Source: Ezakiella sp. (GTDB lineage Bacteria; Bacillota; Clostridia; Tissierellales; Peptoniphilaceae). Taken from it: 32,398 bases of DNA. How positions within the stretch are numbered: position 1 is the stretch's first letter; each line of letters starts with the position of its first letter. The position numbers and the translations under genes are program-made. Of the stretch, positions 1 to 8,292 are shown piece after piece. The stretch is taken from positions 1-32,398 of the forward strand of contig JALEOH010000020.1 in the NCBI GenBank assembly GCA_022766605.1. Direction: 5' to 3'. The notes beneath the pieces were generated by a model, which was not told the origin of the DNA, did not search any database, and saw nothing but the letters and a program-made list of their open reading frames with translations.

Positions 1-14
1 CCCCGCTATTAATT

Positions 15-1736
15 TTATAATAAATAGTTGTCGTCTTCCCATGGGAACAAGCTCTTTGGATCACTTGCATTAGTGTCTCTTCCCTCTGGTGGAAGATTTT
101 TTGCACTTTCTGGATCTGCAGCTTTTGTTGGCTCTTGTTTATCAGAGTCTTTTTTATTATCTCTTTCCCACGCAGCTCTTGATGTTGAGCCTTCCATTTC
201 AAGGTCGACTTTATTTATATCTATTCCAAGAGCTTCAGCAATCATATTGCCATATTTTTCATCTGCACGATAGCAGTTTCTAATGTGTCTGCGCTTTATT
301 TGAGTGCTTGAATCTCCGAGATTTCTCGCTGTATTTTCAGCTAATACCAATTGTTGCTCTTCGCTCATCGCGTTGAATAATGCACCAGGTTGTGAGAAAT
401 AATCGTGATCGTCTTCTCTAAAATCATATCTCATTGACAATCCACCTTCATCAGCTGGTAATTCAAGCGAGGTGTCATCTTTCCATCCACCATAGCTATT
501 TGGCGAATAGTGAAGTTCACCGCCCTTGTTGCCATCAACACGCATCGCACCGTCACGGTGGAAGTCATGGGGATTTTCTACTCCCTGAGGTGAGTTTACT
601 GGAATTTGATGGTGATTCACTCCCAGTCGGTAATTTTGAGCATCGAAATAGAAAAAAGCTCTAGCCTGAAGCATTCTATCTGGCGAAAGACCAATGCCTG
701 GAACGATATTTGCTGGCGAAAATGCAGCTTGTTCGACATCTTGGAAATAATTTTCTGGATTTTTATTTAGCTCAAAAACTCCCACTTCAATTAATGGGAA
801 ATCCTTCTTTGGCCACATCTTGGTTAAGTCAAATGGATTTTGTGGATGATTTTTTGCCTCTTCTTCAGTCATAACTTGAATATACATTCTCCATCTTGGA
901 TATTCTTTCTTTTCAATGGCTTCAAATAAATCGCGTCCACTGCTTTCTCTATCCATTCCCATTACTTTTTCTGCCTCTTGATCGGTGAAATTTTGTATGC
1001 CTTGCTCACTTCTCATGTGGAATTTTACCCAACATCTTTCACCTTTTTCGTTAATCATTGAATATGTGTGCGAGCCAAAGCCATGCATAAATCTAAAGCT
1101 AGATGGGATGCCTCTATCACTCATTGTAATAGTAACTTGTAGTAGACTCTCAGGTAGAGATGTCCAAAAATCCCAGTTGGTGTTTGGGCTTCTTAAGTTA
1201 GTCTTGGGATCTCTTTTAACAGCGTGATTTAAATCTATGAATTTCATTGGATCTCTAAAGAAAAATACTGGAGTATTATTTCCAACTATGTCCCAATTAC
1301 CGTCTTCAGTGTAGAATTTAAGGGCAAATCCCCTTATATCTCTTTCTGCATCAGCAGCTCCTCTTTCTCCTGCAACAGTTGAGAATCTTGCAAACATTTT
1401 GGTCTTTTTTCCAATTTTAGAGAAGATTTTCGCCTTTGAATATTTGGTTATGTCATTTGTTACTTCAAATTCACCAAATGCTCCCCAACCCTTCGCGTGC
1501 ATTCTTCTTTCAGGGATGACTTCTCTATTAAAATGCCCATGTTTTTCAAATAACCACAAGTCTTGAATCGAAAGATGTCCTCTTGCGCCTGAGCTCATTG
1601 AGTCCTCGTTATTATCAACAACTTGACCAGCAGCCCTTCTTAGGGTTTCATCTTTTACCTCTTTGTTTTCACTTGGAAGATTTTCTCCAAGTCCATTCTT
1701 ATCCATTGGATTAAAATTCTTTTTGTCTTTATTCAT
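15..1736 (-). CDS. katA: Catalase, clade-3-like haem enzyme
   Basis: Haem catalase that converts hydrogen peroxide to water and oxygen in the cytoplasm. The protein is 573 aa. Visible landmarks are the catalytic histidine in [17 protein letters not shown] (His80), the distal asparagine in [10 protein letters not shown] (Asn153/154), and the proximal haem-ligand tyrosine in [14 protein letters not shown] (Tyr363). The run RRMHAKG...[22 protein letters not shown] is typical of clade 3 small-subunit catalases (Bacteroides, Vibrio, proteobacteria). The protein exceeds the usual ~480-500 aa because of a hydrophilic 50-60 aa tail rich in Asp, Lys and Pro after about residue 515. The ATG is preceded by a good ribosome binding site (GGGAGGA). 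It stands alone after the terminator of the preceding operon, so it probably has its own promoter, but I could not identify one with good hexamers. The family call is secure; transfer into this lineage is only a possibility. Confidence 0.96.
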   Translation of the reverse strand: MNKDKKNFNPMDKNGLGENLPSENKEVKDETLRRAAGQVVDNNEDSMSSGARGHLSIQDLWLFEKHGHFNREVIPERRMHAKGWGAFGEFEVTNDITKYSKAKIFSKIGKKTKMFARFSTVAGERGAADAERDIRGFALKFYTEDGNWDIVGNNTPVFFFRDPMKFIDLNHAVKRDPKTNLRSPNTNWDFWTSLPESLLQVTITMSDRGIPSSFRFMHGFGSHTYSMINEKGERCWVKFHMRSEQGIQNFTDQEAEKVMGMDRESSGRDLFEAIEKKEYPRWRMYIQVMTEEEAKNHPQNPFDLTKMWPKKDFPLIEVGVFELNKNPENYFQDVEQAAFSPANIVPGIGLSPDRMLQARAFFYFDAQNYRLGVNHHQIPVNSPQGVENPHDFHRDGAMRVDGNKGGELHYSPNSYGGWKDDTSLELPADEGGLSMRYDFREDDHDYFSQPGALFNAMSEEQQLVLAENTARNLGDSSTQIKRRHIRNCYRADEKYGNMIAEALGIDINKVDLEMEGSTSRAAWERDNKKDSDKQEPTKAADPESAKNLPPEGRDTNASDPKSLFPWEDDNYLL

Positions 1737-1842
1737 ATATGTCCTCCCGTTTATTTATGTGCTTTTATTATAAATATTGCACTATATTTTTTATACCCAT
1801 CTTTGATTGACTTTCATACATATGCATATATTAAAAAATTTA

Positions 1843-1870
1843 CAAAAAATAAGAGGCTCTCGCCTCTTAT
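1843..1870 (-). terminator. Intrinsic terminator of the tagO/mnaA operon
   Basis: A 9-bp GC-containing stem (ATAAGAGGC / GCCTCTTAT) with a 4-nt loop is followed on the minus strand by a run of six T. It begins directly after the stop codon of the stalk-like protein gene and isolates that operon from katA. The stem is nearly symmetric, but only the minus-strand side has a long T tract. Confidence 0.9.
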
Positions 1871-1871
1871 T

Positions 1872-2795
1872 TTAGTTAGTAATTCTTTTTAAACTTACCG
1901 GATCTTTTTTATCGAGTAATTTGTAGCTATAAGTTTGACCTGAGCTAAATTCATATACATCATCTGTATATTTGTCAAGCATATAAAGCAGATCATTTAC
2001 TCCATCAATTGCTACAAAATAATATCTATCGTTTTCGTATTTGATTGATAAATTATCGATGGCTATTCTCCAGGCATCTTGCTCGCTTGGACTTGATTGA
2101 TTCATCTTGTCATCTGGGGATTTATATTTTTCCTTAAATACAGTCTTATAGCACGCCTTGAAAGTCTCTTGTGCAGTTTTAATTGCGTCCTCTCTTGATT
2201 TTGGAGTAAGTTTTTCATTGTAATTATAAGCAAATATCTGTTGATACATTGGGATTACCGGATATCTATCGCTGGTTACTTTTATTCCGTCCGTATAGAT
2301 TATTTGATAGCCAAATAATTCAAAGAATTGTTTAAGTGGAACATATACCAATTTGCCATCTCTTAATGGAACTACATCTAAAAATGCTGATTTATCTCCA
2401 TTTTCGTAATTTTGATCATTTAATCTAAAAGTAATAGAAATATCGTCTTTTTTTAAAGTAAATTCATCTCCATTTTTCTCAGATGTCTTAAGTTCTGCAC
2501 CAATAACTTCGGCAAATTTTTCAGAAGGTATCATCGAAGAGCCCTCAAATGCCTTTATACTTGCATTCTTAACTATATTTCCATTACATATCAGAAAGAT
2601 TCCTGGCGGATTGGACAATGCGACTCTGTCATTATCTCCAAAGTTGATATAACCATCTGTAGCAGAAGTTTCAATCTTAATCTTATCTAGATTGGTAGAT
2701 TCAATCTTCTTTGTTCCCTTTGGTCTAAATATTACAAACAGTGCTATTACAAGCACAACCGCAAGTACTATATAGACTTCTCTTCTAATCTTCAT
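1872..2795 (-). CDS. Membrane-anchored protein with stalk-like domain, unknown function
   Basis: Protein of 307 aa that I cannot assign to a named gene. Residues about 7-24 form one hydrophobic N-terminal segment after a positively charged start (MKIRREVY), without a lipobox or clear cleavage site, so it is probably anchored with the bulk outside. Residues about 70-165 read like a divergent copper-amine-oxidase N-terminal (stalk) domain: the fragment LVYVPLKQFFELFGYQI has the typical 'VPL+..FE..G' spacing. The C-terminal ~130 residues, rich in Tyr, Asp and Lys, match nothing I recognise. It is the last gene of the envelope operon, 15 nt after the CNNM/CBS gene, with a GGAGG-type ribosome binding site. 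The operon's first gene also carries a stalk domain, which suggests a cell-envelope role; that is inference. Confidence 0.8.
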   Translation of the reverse strand: MKIRREVYIVLAVVLVIALFVIFRPKGTKKIESTNLDKIKIETSATDGYINFGDNDRVALSNPPGIFLICNGNIVKNASIKAFEGSSMIPSEKFAEVIGAELKTSEKNGDEFTLKKDDISITFRLNDQNYENGDKSAFLDVVPLRDGKLVYVPLKQFFELFGYQIIYTDGIKVTSDRYPVIPMYQQIFAYNYNEKLTPKSREDAIKTAQETFKACYKTVFKEKYKSPDDKMNQSSPSEQDAWRIAIDNLSIKYENDRYYFVAIDGVNDLLYMLDKYTDDVYEFSSGQTYSYKLLDKKDPVSLKRITN

Positions 2796-2810
2796 GATTT
2801 CCTCCTTTTC

Positions 2811-4088
2811 TTAATTATCTTCTAGTTTTGAATCACATGATTCTGTTATGAAGATCTTTAATTTTTTTATCCTTCGATCCTCAACCTCTAGTATTTTTAT
2901 TTTTAAATTCTTATATTCCAAGAGTGGAACATTTTTGCTCTCTGGAATATAGCCCAATTTATTGATTATAAAACCAGCTATGGTGTCATAGTCTTCAGTA
3001 TCATCTGGAATATCTATACCAAGCATATCATTTACGTCTTTGATGCTCGTGGTGCCTTGGATGACGGCGGTGTTTTTGGTAAGTTCATACCACTCTGGCT
3101 CGTCGTCGTCATATTCGTCGTCAAGCTCGCCCATTATCTCTTCGGTTAGATCTTCCATTGTTAATATACCCGAAAATCCACCGAATTCATCCATTAAAAC
3201 CGCCATATGCTTTTGATTGCGTTGCATCTCTTGAAAAAGCGTGTGAATATTTTTCCATTCTGGTACAAAATATGCCGGCTTGATCAATCTCTTAATATCT
3301 ACATTATTAAAGCCCTTGCGGTATGCCTCGCTTATAAAATCCTTTAAATATAGAATTCCAATTATATTGTCTATATCATCGTCATAAACGGGAACTCTAG
3401 AATATCTATGCGATATTAAATCATCCAAAAACTCTTCACTAGCCGCATTTAAATCTATCATAAAGACTTCCGTCCTCGGAGTCATTATCTCCTCTGCTCT
3501 AGTTTCATTAAACTCCATTACGCCATCTATCATGCCCTTCTCGGCAGCATTTAATATACCTTGTCTCTCTCCCGCTTCAACCAGCATCCTTATCTGGTCA
3601 ACTGTTACTTTTGGATCGGGCTTTGGAATTCTAAATAATTTTATTATTCCTGTTCTAAGCAGTTTATATACAAAATATATTGGCTTTAGAAGAGCAACTA
3701 TAACAATTTGAGCTACATTTAAAACATCAAGTGTCTTATTAGGATTAATTGATGCAATTCTATCTGCGATCTCACTTGTCAATAGATCATAGATGAATAA
3801 TACTACAAGCATTATAAATATGCCGCTTACAGATGCAATTATCTTATTAAACTCGCAGTTTGCCAAAAACTTAAATAGATATATTGTTGATACTGCAATA
3901 AATATTGCACTTAATAAATTGTATCCCATTTGAAGACAGGGGATATTTTCTTCTTTCTTTTTGATAGTTTCGTCAATATCATCTCCACCATCAATCGACA
4001 TCAAAGCCGTTCTTAAAATCCTTACAATCATAGCCAGCAGTGTCAACACTGCCAGCCAAATCGCTCCTATACTAGGGTCTGGGTCCAT
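2811..4088 (-). CDS. CNNM/CorC-HlyC family CBS-domain membrane protein
   Basis: Protein of 425 aa with the HlyC/CorC (CNNM) layout: an N-terminal membrane region with about three hydrophobic segments (residues ~8-145), a basic linker, then the MTPR motif that opens a CBS pair (residues ~205-325, including AVLMDEFGGFSGILTMEDL), an acidic stretch, and a C-terminal CorC/HlyC transporter-associated domain (~340-420). The family is linked to Mg2+/Co2+ efflux and resistance. The membrane domain looks degenerate: the usual SASETAL-like and GE..PK-like signatures are not evident (LRTALMSI and LTSEIADRIA stand in their places). The start overlaps the end of mnaA by 17 nt, with GGAGA about 12 nt upstream, so translation is probably coupled. 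Substrate is unknown. Confidence 0.88.
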   Translation of the reverse strand: MDPDPSIGAIWLAVLTLLAMIVRILRTALMSIDGGDDIDETIKKKEENIPCLQMGYNLLSAIFIAVSTIYLFKFLANCEFNKIIASVSGIFIMLVVLFIYDLLTSEIADRIASINPNKTLDVLNVAQIVIVALLKPIYFVYKLLRTGIIKLFRIPKPDPKVTVDQIRMLVEAGERQGILNAAEKGMIDGVMEFNETRAEEIMTPRTEVFMIDLNAASEEFLDDLISHRYSRVPVYDDDIDNIIGILYLKDFISEAYRKGFNNVDIKRLIKPAYFVPEWKNIHTLFQEMQRNQKHMAVLMDEFGGFSGILTMEDLTEEIMGELDDEYDDDEPEWYELTKNTAVIQGTTSIKDVNDMLGIDIPDDTEDYDTIAGFIINKLGYIPESKNVPLLEYKNLKIKILEVEDRRIKKLKIFITESCDSKLEDN

Positions 4089-5187
4089 CGTTTTTAATTC
4101 TCTCCTTTAAAATTTCTCTAATTCTAATGCTAGCATTGCCATCTCCATATGGATTAACAGCATGTGCCATTTTTTCATAGCTGTCCTTATCTTCAAGTAG
4201 TTTAACTATATTGTCATATATATTATTATAGTCATTTCCAACCAATTTACAAGTTCCAGCTTCAATCCCCTCTGGTCGTTCCGTCTCTCTTCTTATTACT
4301 AGTACCGGCTTTCCAAAGCCTGGGGCTTCCTCTTGTAAGCCTCCAGAATCGGTTACAACAAGGTCAACTTTGCTCAACAAATGAAGCATGTCATGATATA
4401 CAAGTGGCTCAGTTAAAATAAAATTTTCGCTTTCGGCTAGATATTTGTCAGCTGCTTCTCTTATTTTCGGCGTAAGATGCATTGGAAAAATTACATTCGC
4501 ATTTGCTTTATTTGCAGCATCTCTTATAGCCGTAAATATACTTTCAAGATGATCTTGATTTTCTCGTCTGTGAGCGCTCATCAGTATCAACTTTCCAGCT
4601 GGTAAATTTTTTAATTTTTCATTTTTAAAATTGTAATCAGCTCTATAATTTAATTTAAGTGCATCGATGACAGTATTTCCAGTTATAAAAATTTTATTTT
4701 CATCTATGCCTTCTCTTAGTAAATTTTCTTTTGCCCTCTTTGTTGGAGCAAAATTTAAATCAGCTAAAACCGAAACCATTCTGCGATTGGCCTCTTCTGG
4801 ATATGGACTATATATATTTTCACTTCTTAGACCTGCTTCAATATGCCCGACTTTAATATGATTATAAAATGCCCAAAGTGCTCCAGCAAAGACCGTTGTG
4901 GTATCTCCTTGTACAAGGCAATAATCATAGTCTTTGCACTCAAGTTTATCAAGCTCTCTAAGCGCATTAGCGGTGATATCGCTTAAACTCTGACCATCTT
5001 CAAATATCCTTAAATTGATATAGTCAGATATATTCATATCCTCTACCATCATATCGAGTAGTTCGCGATGCTGACCAGTTAAGACGAGTTTTAGATTAAA
5101 ATCCTCATCCTCTCTTAGTGCTTTAATTACTGGATAGCATTTTATAAGCTCTGGTCTGGTGCCAACTATCATCATTACATTTATCAA
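4072..5187 (-). CDS. mnaA: UDP-N-acetylglucosamine 2-epimerase (non-hydrolysing)
   Basis: Interconverts UDP-GlcNAc and UDP-ManNAc, supplying ManNAc for wall teichoic acid linkage units or other surface glycans. The 371-aa length fits the family. Hallmarks are the N-terminal VGTRPELIKCYPVI, VQGDTTTVFAGALWAFY, HIEAGLRS, VLADLNFAPT, MSAHRRENQ and TDSGGLQEEAPGFGKPVLV. The likely start is a TTG overlapping the tagO stop (TTGA), with an AAGGAGG site about six nt upstream inside the last tagO codons, so translation should be coupled. Its position after tagO puts two consecutive envelope-precursor steps together, and the upp-mnaA proximity is also seen in Bacillus subtilis. The alternative symbol wecB would be equally correct. 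Confidence 0.95.
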   Translation of the reverse strand: MINVMMIVGTRPELIKCYPVIKALREDEDFNLKLVLTGQHRELLDMMVEDMNISDYINLRIFEDGQSLSDITANALRELDKLECKDYDYCLVQGDTTTVFAGALWAFYNHIKVGHIEAGLRSENIYSPYPEEANRRMVSVLADLNFAPTKRAKENLLREGIDENKIFITGNTVIDALKLNYRADYNFKNEKLKNLPAGKLILMSAHRRENQDHLESIFTAIRDAANKANANVIFPMHLTPKIREAADKYLAESENFILTEPLVYHDMLHLLSKVDLVVTDSGGLQEEAPGFGKPVLVIRRETERPEGIEAGTCKLVGNDYNNIYDNIVKLLEDKDSYEKMAHAVNPYGDGNASIRIREILKERIKNDGPRP

Positions 5188-6224
5188 TGTATGCCTCCTT
5201 GTTGAGTATCTTGCCCATTCTTTTTAAATAATCCAAAAAAGCCAGCAAGTGTAATTACTGCCACTAAGCATATTAAACTAAGTGTGAGTTGAAGACTTGG
5301 TTCAACTCTACCAATTAATATACCCAATACTGAGAAAACTATAGCAATTGCATATAATATTAATACGGTTTGTTTTACAGTAAAGCCTTTTTGTACTAAT
5401 CTATGATGGAGATGTCCTTTATCGGCCGACATTATCTTTTGACCATTAAGTTTTCGTCTAATCATAGCAAAAAGAGTATCAAACACTGGCAAAGCAAGTA
5501 TAAAAATCGGTAGTATTAAGCTTATTGTCGCAACCGATTTTACCACGCCTTCAATCGATATGCAGGCAAGTGTATATCCTAAAAACAATGCTCCTGTGTC
5601 GCCCATAAAGATCTTTGCTGGATTAAAATTATATGGCAAAAATCCTAGAGCCGCTCCTGCAATAGCAAGTGCAAGTAGTGGAGCAAATCCACCTCGATCG
5701 CTTGCAATATAAAAAGTAATTGCAGAAATCGATGCAAGCCCAGCGCACAATCCATCCATTCCATCGACAAAATTAAGAGCATTGGTTACCCCCACTATCC
5801 ATATAATGGTTAATATAGTTCCAAATAGCTTTAAATCTATGATTTCATTTGAAACAAATGGGTTTGAGATAAATTGTATTTTAAGTCCACCTGAGACGGC
5901 AATTATTGCCGCAATTATTTGGGCTATCAATTTATAAATTGGTCTTAGATTTTTTACATCATCTATCATTCCTGAAACAGCAATTACAACTCCTCCAAGA
6001 AGTAGCGAGAATAGTCTTTTAGAATGCGGAATAAATATCAATGCAACTATAATTACAACTATAAATATCGTAATTCCACCCATGGTTGGAACAGGCTTGT
6101 CGTGCATCCTTCTCTTATCCTTAGGTACATCTACTAGACCAAATTTTTTTGATGCATAGATATTTAGTGGCATTGCTACAAATACTGCAGCAAATGCAAC
6201 GAAAAATATATAAAAAGTACTCAT
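5184..6224 (-). CDS. tagO: Undecaprenyl-phosphate GlcNAc-1-phosphate transferase
   Basis: Integral membrane enzyme of the MraY/WecA/TagO family. It transfers GlcNAc-1-phosphate from UDP-GlcNAc to undecaprenyl phosphate, the first step of teichoic acid or similar surface polymers. The 346-aa protein has about ten hydrophobic segments. It shows the family motifs PTMGGI near the N-terminus, NALNFVDGMDGLCAGLA (Asp-rich catalytic loop), FLPYNFNPAKIFMGDTGALFLGY cut as FMGDTGALFLGY, and the cytoplasmic HLHHRLVQKGF loop. The HLHHRL loop and the absence of MraY-specific residues favour TagO/WecA over MraY. The start overlaps the upp stop as TAATG. With mnaA immediately downstream, a surface glycopolymer pathway is the natural reading, although no polymerase genes lie in this window. 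Confidence 0.94.
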   Translation of the reverse strand: MSTFYIFFVAFAAVFVAMPLNIYASKKFGLVDVPKDKRRMHDKPVPTMGGITIFIVVIIVALIFIPHSKRLFSLLLGGVVIAVSGMIDDVKNLRPIYKLIAQIIAAIIAVSGGLKIQFISNPFVSNEIIDLKLFGTILTIIWIVGVTNALNFVDGMDGLCAGLASISAITFYIASDRGGFAPLLALAIAGAALGFLPYNFNPAKIFMGDTGALFLGYTLACISIEGVVKSVATISLILPIFILALPVFDTLFAMIRRKLNGQKIMSADKGHLHHRLVQKGFTVKQTVLILYAIAIVFSVLGILIGRVEPSLQLTLSLICLVAVITLAGFFGLFKKNGQDTQQGGIH

Positions 6225-6853
6225 TACTTAGTGCCGAAGAGTCTATCTCCTGCATCTCCTAATCCTGGAATAATATATTTATGCTCATTTAGGCATTCAT
6301 CAACCGCCGCTACATATATATCTACATCTGGATGCTCTTCTTGAACTTTTTTTATTCCTTCAGGAGCGGAAATTAAATTTGCTAGCTTGATCGAATTTAC
6401 CCCCATGCTTTTTAGCTCTGCAATTGCATCACAAGCGGATCCACCAGTAGCAAGCATTGGATCTACTATAATAATTTGTCTGCTGGCTACATCATCGGGC
6501 ATCTTGCAGTAATAACTAACTGGATTAAATGTCTCAGGGTCGCGATACATCCCTATATGACCAACCTTTGCTGCCGGGATTAAATTTAAAAATCCATCTA
6601 CCATGCCAAGCCCTGCTCTTAGAATTGGAACTATTCCAACTTTCTTACCAGAGATGCTGTGAGCCTTTGCTTTGCCCATTGGGGTTTCTATTTCTATCTC
6701 CTCAAGCGGCATATCCCTCGTAACCTCATATCCCATCAGCATGGTTATTTCAGTTACCAATTCTCTAAAGTCCTTCGCTCCTGTTTTTATATCGCGAAGT
6801 ATCGATAGTTTGTGTTGGATCAAAGGATGATCACATACTATTAATTTTCCCAT
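6224..6853 (-). CDS. upp: Uracil phosphoribosyltransferase
   Basis: Salvage enzyme making UMP from uracil and PRPP. The 209 aa match the usual length. Recognisable parts are [18 protein letters not shown], the PRPP-binding loop [18 protein letters not shown], and the C-terminal uracil-binding [14 protein letters not shown]. The ATG lies 1 nt after the rpiB stop; its ribosome binding site (GGAGG) is formed by the last Glu codons of rpiB. The rpiB-upp-mnaA neighbourhood is conserved in Bacilli and Clostridia, where glyA may lie between rpiB and upp; glyA is absent here. Confidence 0.97.
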   Translation of the reverse strand: MGKLIVCDHPLIQHKLSILRDIKTGAKDFRELVTEITMLMGYEVTRDMPLEEIEIETPMGKAKAHSISGKKVGIVPILRAGLGMVDGFLNLIPAAKVGHIGMYRDPETFNPVSYYCKMPDDVASRQIIIVDPMLATGGSACDAIAELKSMGVNSIKLANLISAPEGIKKVQEEHPDVDIYVAAVDECLNEHKYIIPGLGDAGDRLFGTK

Positions 6854-6854
6854 A

Positions 6855-7292
6855 TTATTCCTCCATTTTCTTAATCTTATCTAGACGCTTTTGATGTCTT
6901 TCGCCTTGAAATTCTGCATTTAAGAATTGATCTACCATGTCTATTGCAAGATTATCTCCAATAACTCTGCCCCCCATGGCAATTACATTGGCGTTATTAT
7001 GCTCCTTGGCCATTCTAGCTGAAAAACTATCGCCAAGAAGTGCGCATCTTATTCCATTGACTTTATTGGCGGCAATTGATATTCCGATGCCCGTGCCACA
7101 AAAAAGCATACCCAATTCGACATCGCGTGCTACTACAGCCTCACAAACTTTTTTTGCATAGTCTGGATAATCAACTCTTTCTCCCTCAAATGAACCAAAG
7201 TCAAATACATCATGACCAAGCTCAGCCACATGTTTCATAACTGCATTTTTAAGATCATATCCACCATGATCACTACCAAATCCAATCTTCAT
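6855..7292 (-). CDS. rpiB: Ribose-5-phosphate isomerase B
   Basis: Isomerises ribose 5-phosphate and ribulose 5-phosphate in the non-oxidative pentose phosphate pathway. At 145 aa it is typical of the RpiB/LacAB family. It starts [13 protein letters not shown] and contains the active-site cysteine in [16 protein letters not shown], followed by [20 protein letters not shown], which carries the substrate-binding HNNAN. The start overlaps the 3' end of tsaC by 20 nt, with a GGAGG site inside tsaC. LacA/LacB subunits are related but normally come as pairs in lac operons; the tsaC-rpiB-upp context supports RpiB. Confidence 0.95.
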   Translation of the reverse strand: MKIGFGSDHGGYDLKNAVMKHVAELGHDVFDFGSFEGERVDYPDYAKKVCEAVVARDVELGMLFCGTGIGISIAANKVNGIRCALLGDSFSARMAKEHNNANVIAMGGRVIGDNLAIDMVDQFLNAEFQGERHQKRLDKIKKMEE

Positions 7293-8292
7293 CTACATCC
7301 TCCATTACATTTCCTGACGCCGACTTAATCATTCTGTTAAACAGCGCCTTACCAATCCCCTCTTTACTATATGCTTGAACAACTATTAGTTCTCCAGGCA
7401 TGTTATCTGCCTTTCTTAATGCATGAAAATATCTTTTAGACGCCTCCAAAGGATCGTCATATTTGGCAAGTACAATCTTATTTTCATCTTCAAATCGATT
7501 GTCTCTACTTAATATAAAGGTCGCATTTGGATTTATCTTATATAGAACTTCATCTGCTAAACCCGGAAGCATATCCAATAATATGGTCTTTTTCTTTGCC
7601 ATATAATGGCCATATTTTTGGCCTGGGCTTCTTGGAGCCTCTTCCACAGCTTCAGATTCCATAAAGTCGTCACAAGCTCCAATAAGTTTTGCAATATCTT
7701 CTGCTGTCACCTTTCCAGGACGTAAAATCCTTGGTGGATAATCAGTACATAATAAAACTGTACTCTCTATTCCAATATCGGTCGAACCACCACGAACAAC
7801 GCTTATATCCTTATCCTTTAGATCGTTATAGCAATCTTCAAAATTGGTTGGAGATGGTCTACCCGATATATTTGCACTTGGTGCAGCAATTGGCACTCCA
7901 GAGCTTTTAATAATATCCCTTGCAATTTTATTCACGGGAAATCTTATTCCAACTGTATCAAGCCCTGCCCTCACTTCTTTTGGAATGATATCCTTGGCTT
8001 TTAGCACGACTGTTAGAGGTCCTGGCCAAAATTTATCTATCAACTCGTAGACATATTCTGGAATATCGCTTGCTAGTAATTTAACATCATTTTTATTTGC
8101 AATATGAAGTATAAGTGGATTATCACTCGGACGACCCTTGACCTTAAAAATATTTAATACTGCCTCTCCATTTAATCCATTGGCTCCAAGTCCATATACT
8201 GTCTCTGTGGGAAAGGCAACAAGTCTACCTGCTTTTATTTCACTGGCCGCTAGTTTAACGCCTTCCTCATCGGCCTCTAAAATACTCGACAT
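7273..8292 (-). CDS. tsaC: L-threonylcarbamoyladenylate synthase (Sua5/YwlC type)
   Basis: Makes threonylcarbamoyl-AMP from threonine, bicarbonate and ATP, the first step of the universal t6A37 modification of ANN-decoding tRNAs. The 339-aa protein is the long two-domain Sua5 form: an N-terminal YrdC domain (residues ~12-200) with AFPTETVYGLG, KGRPSDNPLILHI and GVPIAAPSANISGRPSPT, the conserved linker RSPGQKYGHYMAKKK, then a C-terminal Sua5 domain (~235-335). The ATG overlaps the stop of the preceding glucosaminidase gene by one base (TAATG). Co-location with rpiB and upp matches the ywlC-rpiB-upp arrangement of B. subtilis. Confidence 0.95.
   Translation of the reverse strand: MSSILEADEEGVKLAASEIKAGRLVAFPTETVYGLGANGLNGEAVLNIFKVKGRPSDNPLILHIANKNDVKLLASDIPEYVYELIDKFWPGPLTVVLKAKDIIPKEVRAGLDTVGIRFPVNKIARDIIKSSGVPIAAPSANISGRPSPTNFEDCYNDLKDKDISVVRGGSTDIGIESTVLLCTDYPPRILRPGKVTAEDIAKLIGACDDFMESEAVEEAPRSPGQKYGHYMAKKKTILLDMLPGLADEVLYKINPNATFILSRDNRFEDENKIVLAKYDDPLEASKRYFHALRKADNMPGELIVVQAYSKEGIGKALFNRMIKSASGNVMEDVDEDWIW

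Noticed and set aside
28..664. Open frames on the plus strand opposite katA.
   Set aside because: They mirror a well-conserved catalase in codon-dense sequence, have no ribosome binding sites and resemble no family.
1776..1791. Possible PerR box upstream of katA (TTATAATAAAAGCAC).
   Set aside because: Only the left half matches the PerR consensus; the right half is poor, and AT-rich sequence makes such half-sites common.
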